Assembly: GCF_000337695.1 (NCBI RefSeq)
Contig: NZ_AOIA01000167.1
Location: 86,154-124,778, forward strand
From: Natronococcus jeotgali DSM 18795
GTDB taxonomy: Archaea > Halobacteriota > Halobacteria > Halobacteriales > Natrialbaceae
Reading direction: 5' to 3'
Length of the DNA stretch: 38,625 nt
The notes below the pieces were generated by a model. The model had not been told where the DNA came from and ran no database searches. It saw only the letters and a list, made by a program, of their open reading frames with translations. The stretch's first letter is position 1. Every line of letters begins with the position of its first letter. The position numbers and the translations under genes are program-made. Shown here one piece after another: positions 37,667 through 38,625 of this stretch.

Positions 37667-37865
37667 GGTTCAATTCGATTTCTACCGGCCTTTCCGCTAT
37701 TCTGAGAGGCGATCGCTGGCGAGTCGAGGGATTCATCCTCTTCTTGTCAAATCGGATTAGGATAGCGCTGATCTATTTCTAAATATGCTCGAATTCGGTT
37801 GGGAGAGGGTCTGAGAACCAAGAAGACGCAGAACGATTATTCATTCCTATTCCCAATAACGGAGT

Positions 37866-38390
37866 ATGACGAAAGATCTCGTCGACAAGGCGCGCGAAAT
37901 CGGCGGAGAAGAACTGGCAAAGCGAGTGGAGATCCTCGAAAACACCATCAACGAGATGTCGAGTGAGGAAGCTCTCAATGAGGAGATTCAGAGTAGTTCA
38001 ATCCCGCTGCCTGACTCCGCCCTCGAGGTCATGAGTCCTGAGGAGAAGCAGGAGTATCTCCTCTCCATCGAGACTGAGGGAGACGAGAAGGCCAACGTCG
38101 TCACTGAATCCATCAGCATCCCAACTCCCGGCTCTGGCGGTCAGGGAGAAGGGGGGAGTATCGAAGTTGAGTACCAGTCCGGCCCAACTCGAGTAGATGA
38201 GATGGGAATATTCCGTCGGGAGATGGGCAAGCTTCGAGAGCAGAGAAATGAGGAGATCGAGCGAGCGAATCAGCAGAGTCGAGATCCAGATCCGATCTTC
38301 ACTGGCTATACGAACTCTGATGAGATCGAGGGAGACTCTGACCTCGATATCCCTGAGCCCGGTAGTGGAGGAGATGATGACGATGAGTGA
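37866..38390 (+). CDS. Uncharacterised element protein with coiled coils
   Basis: A 174-residue protein from ATG 37866. Residues ~1-40 form a helix (KAREIGGEELAKRVEILENT). A low-complexity middle carries SIPTPGSGGQGEGGS, a second helix (GIFRREMGKLREQRNEEIER) follows, and the protein ends in DIPEPGSGGDDDDE. The paired PxPGSGG repeats suggest linkers between helices. The family is not recognised. It overlaps the next gene by 8 bp. Confidence 0.65.
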   Translation: MTKDLVDKAREIGGEELAKRVEILENTINEMSSEEALNEEIQSSSIPLPDSALEVMSPEEKQEYLLSIETEGDEKANVVTESISIPTPGSGGQGEGGSIEVEYQSGPTRVDEMGIFRREMGKLREQRNEEIERANQQSRDPDPIFTGYTNSDEIEGDSDLDIPEPGSGGDDDDE

Positions 38391-38577
38391 TGAGCTGGTT
38401 CGGGAAGCTCGAAGGTTCGTGAAACACGAGACGAACTCCCGGTATGAACCGGTAGTTTTCACCAGTGAGATCGCCGAGCATCTCGGAGTCTCTGAGAAGG
38501 AGGCTATCGAAGCTCTCGAGGAATCTCCAACGGTGAAGGAAAAGGGAGACGGAGACGGTAATCGGGTGTTCTGGTAA
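38383..38577 (+). CDS. Small winged-helix-like protein
   Basis: A 64-residue protein from ATG 38383 (ATGs at 38374 are also in frame). VREARRFVKHETN, FTSEIAEHLGVSEKEAIEAL and VKEKGDGDGNRVFW match a compact winged helix with recognition helix EKEAIEALEES and wing GDGDGNRVFW. It is a likely transcription regulator of the element. It is coupled to the preceding gene by overlap. Confidence 0.65.
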   Translation: MSDELVREARRFVKHETNSRYEPVVFTSEIAEHLGVSEKEAIEALEESPTVKEKGDGDGNRVFW

Positions 38578-38578
38578 G

Positions 38579-38625
38579 ATGGCTAACCGTCGATTCGACT
38601 ATAACAGAGCAAAGCGGTACGGTAC
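38579..38625 (+). CDS. Start of a gene cut by the window edge
   Basis: ATG 38579 opens MANRRFDYNRAKRYG and runs to the window end. Only ~15 residues are visible; the basic N-terminus cannot be assigned. It lies 1 bp after the previous stop, so it belongs to the same operon. Confidence 0.5.
   Translation, partial: MANRRFDYNRAKRYG

Larger units (their letters stand above)
32186..38625. mobile_element. Second integrative element or provirus (left part)
   Basis: From the tRNA 3'-end fragments to the window edge the composition is clearly less GC-rich and codons such as GAT, ATC and GAG are used without host bias. An intact tyrosine integrase is the first gene, followed by an RHH-like microprotein, an XPD-like helicase, C2H2 zinc-finger microproteins and unknown proteins. 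No structural virus genes or conjugation genes are visible in this part. The element continues past the window. The tRNA fragment orientation predicts the intact tRNA gene on the minus strand at its right end. Confidence 0.8.

Overview
The window is haloarchaeal chromosome. The host genes are GC-rich with strong G/C bias at third positions, the proteins are rich in Asp and Glu, CTCGAG-type codon pairs abound, and several genes belong to families I know only or mainly from halophilic archaea (RNA polymerase epsilon-type protein, RPA3/RPA-associated protein pair, amphi-Trp protein, DUF5814-type protein, archaeal GTP cyclohydrolase MptA). A member of the Natrialbaceae is a reasonable guess, but the sequence alone does not prove it.

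Layout. (1) 1-13090 is host core: a small ubiquitin-like protein, tRNA-Ile(GAT), FxsA, a thioredoxin/DUF255 protein, a TrmB regulator convergent with mptA, an RlaP-like nucleotidyltransferase gene set inside an array of six conserved ~57-nt repeats, RNA polymerase epsilon, a DsbA-like oxidoreductase, NAD kinase, amphi-Trp protein, tRNA-Gly(CCC), NAD synthetase, an acetyltransferase, an enoyl-CoA hydratase, an unknown protein and tRNA-Thr(GGT). (2) 13250-20788 is a decayed integrative island. It starts at the 3' end of a second tRNA-Thr(GGT) copy (attL) and ends at an 18-bp near-copy of that 3' end (attR). It holds an integrase fragment, two paralogous FilR1-type regulators with near-identical promoters, an FAD-linked oxidoreductase, a TauE/SafE transporter, a monooxygenase-like protein and a methyltransferase. 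(3) 20900-32000 is host core again: UspA, an amidase, a CDGSH protein, an SDR, a molybdopterin oxidoreductase, rpa3-rpap3, an RHH protein, a DUF5814-type protein, tRNA-His(GTG) with a partial 3' duplication, a cupin and an aldo/keto reductase. (4) 32186 to the right edge is the left part of a second integrative element or provirus with visibly lower GC. It has two tandem tRNA 3'-end fragments, an intact tyrosine integrase, an XPD-like helicase, a 17-bp-arm hairpin, several very small C2H2 zinc-finger and RHH-like proteins, and unknown proteins running off the edge.

The most unusual feature is the repeat array at 5250-6860. Three units lie upstream and three downstream of a gene for an RNA-repair-type nucleotidyltransferase. 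Each unit has a TATA-like TTTAAG, a conserved dyad around GGTCACAAGG and a conserved GACGGGAGA tract, followed by ~60 variable nt. It could be a family of small structured RNA genes partnered with the nucleotidyltransferase, or a set of co-regulated promoters. The two mobile regions use related integrases but different tRNA targets, and both show signs of repeated integration.
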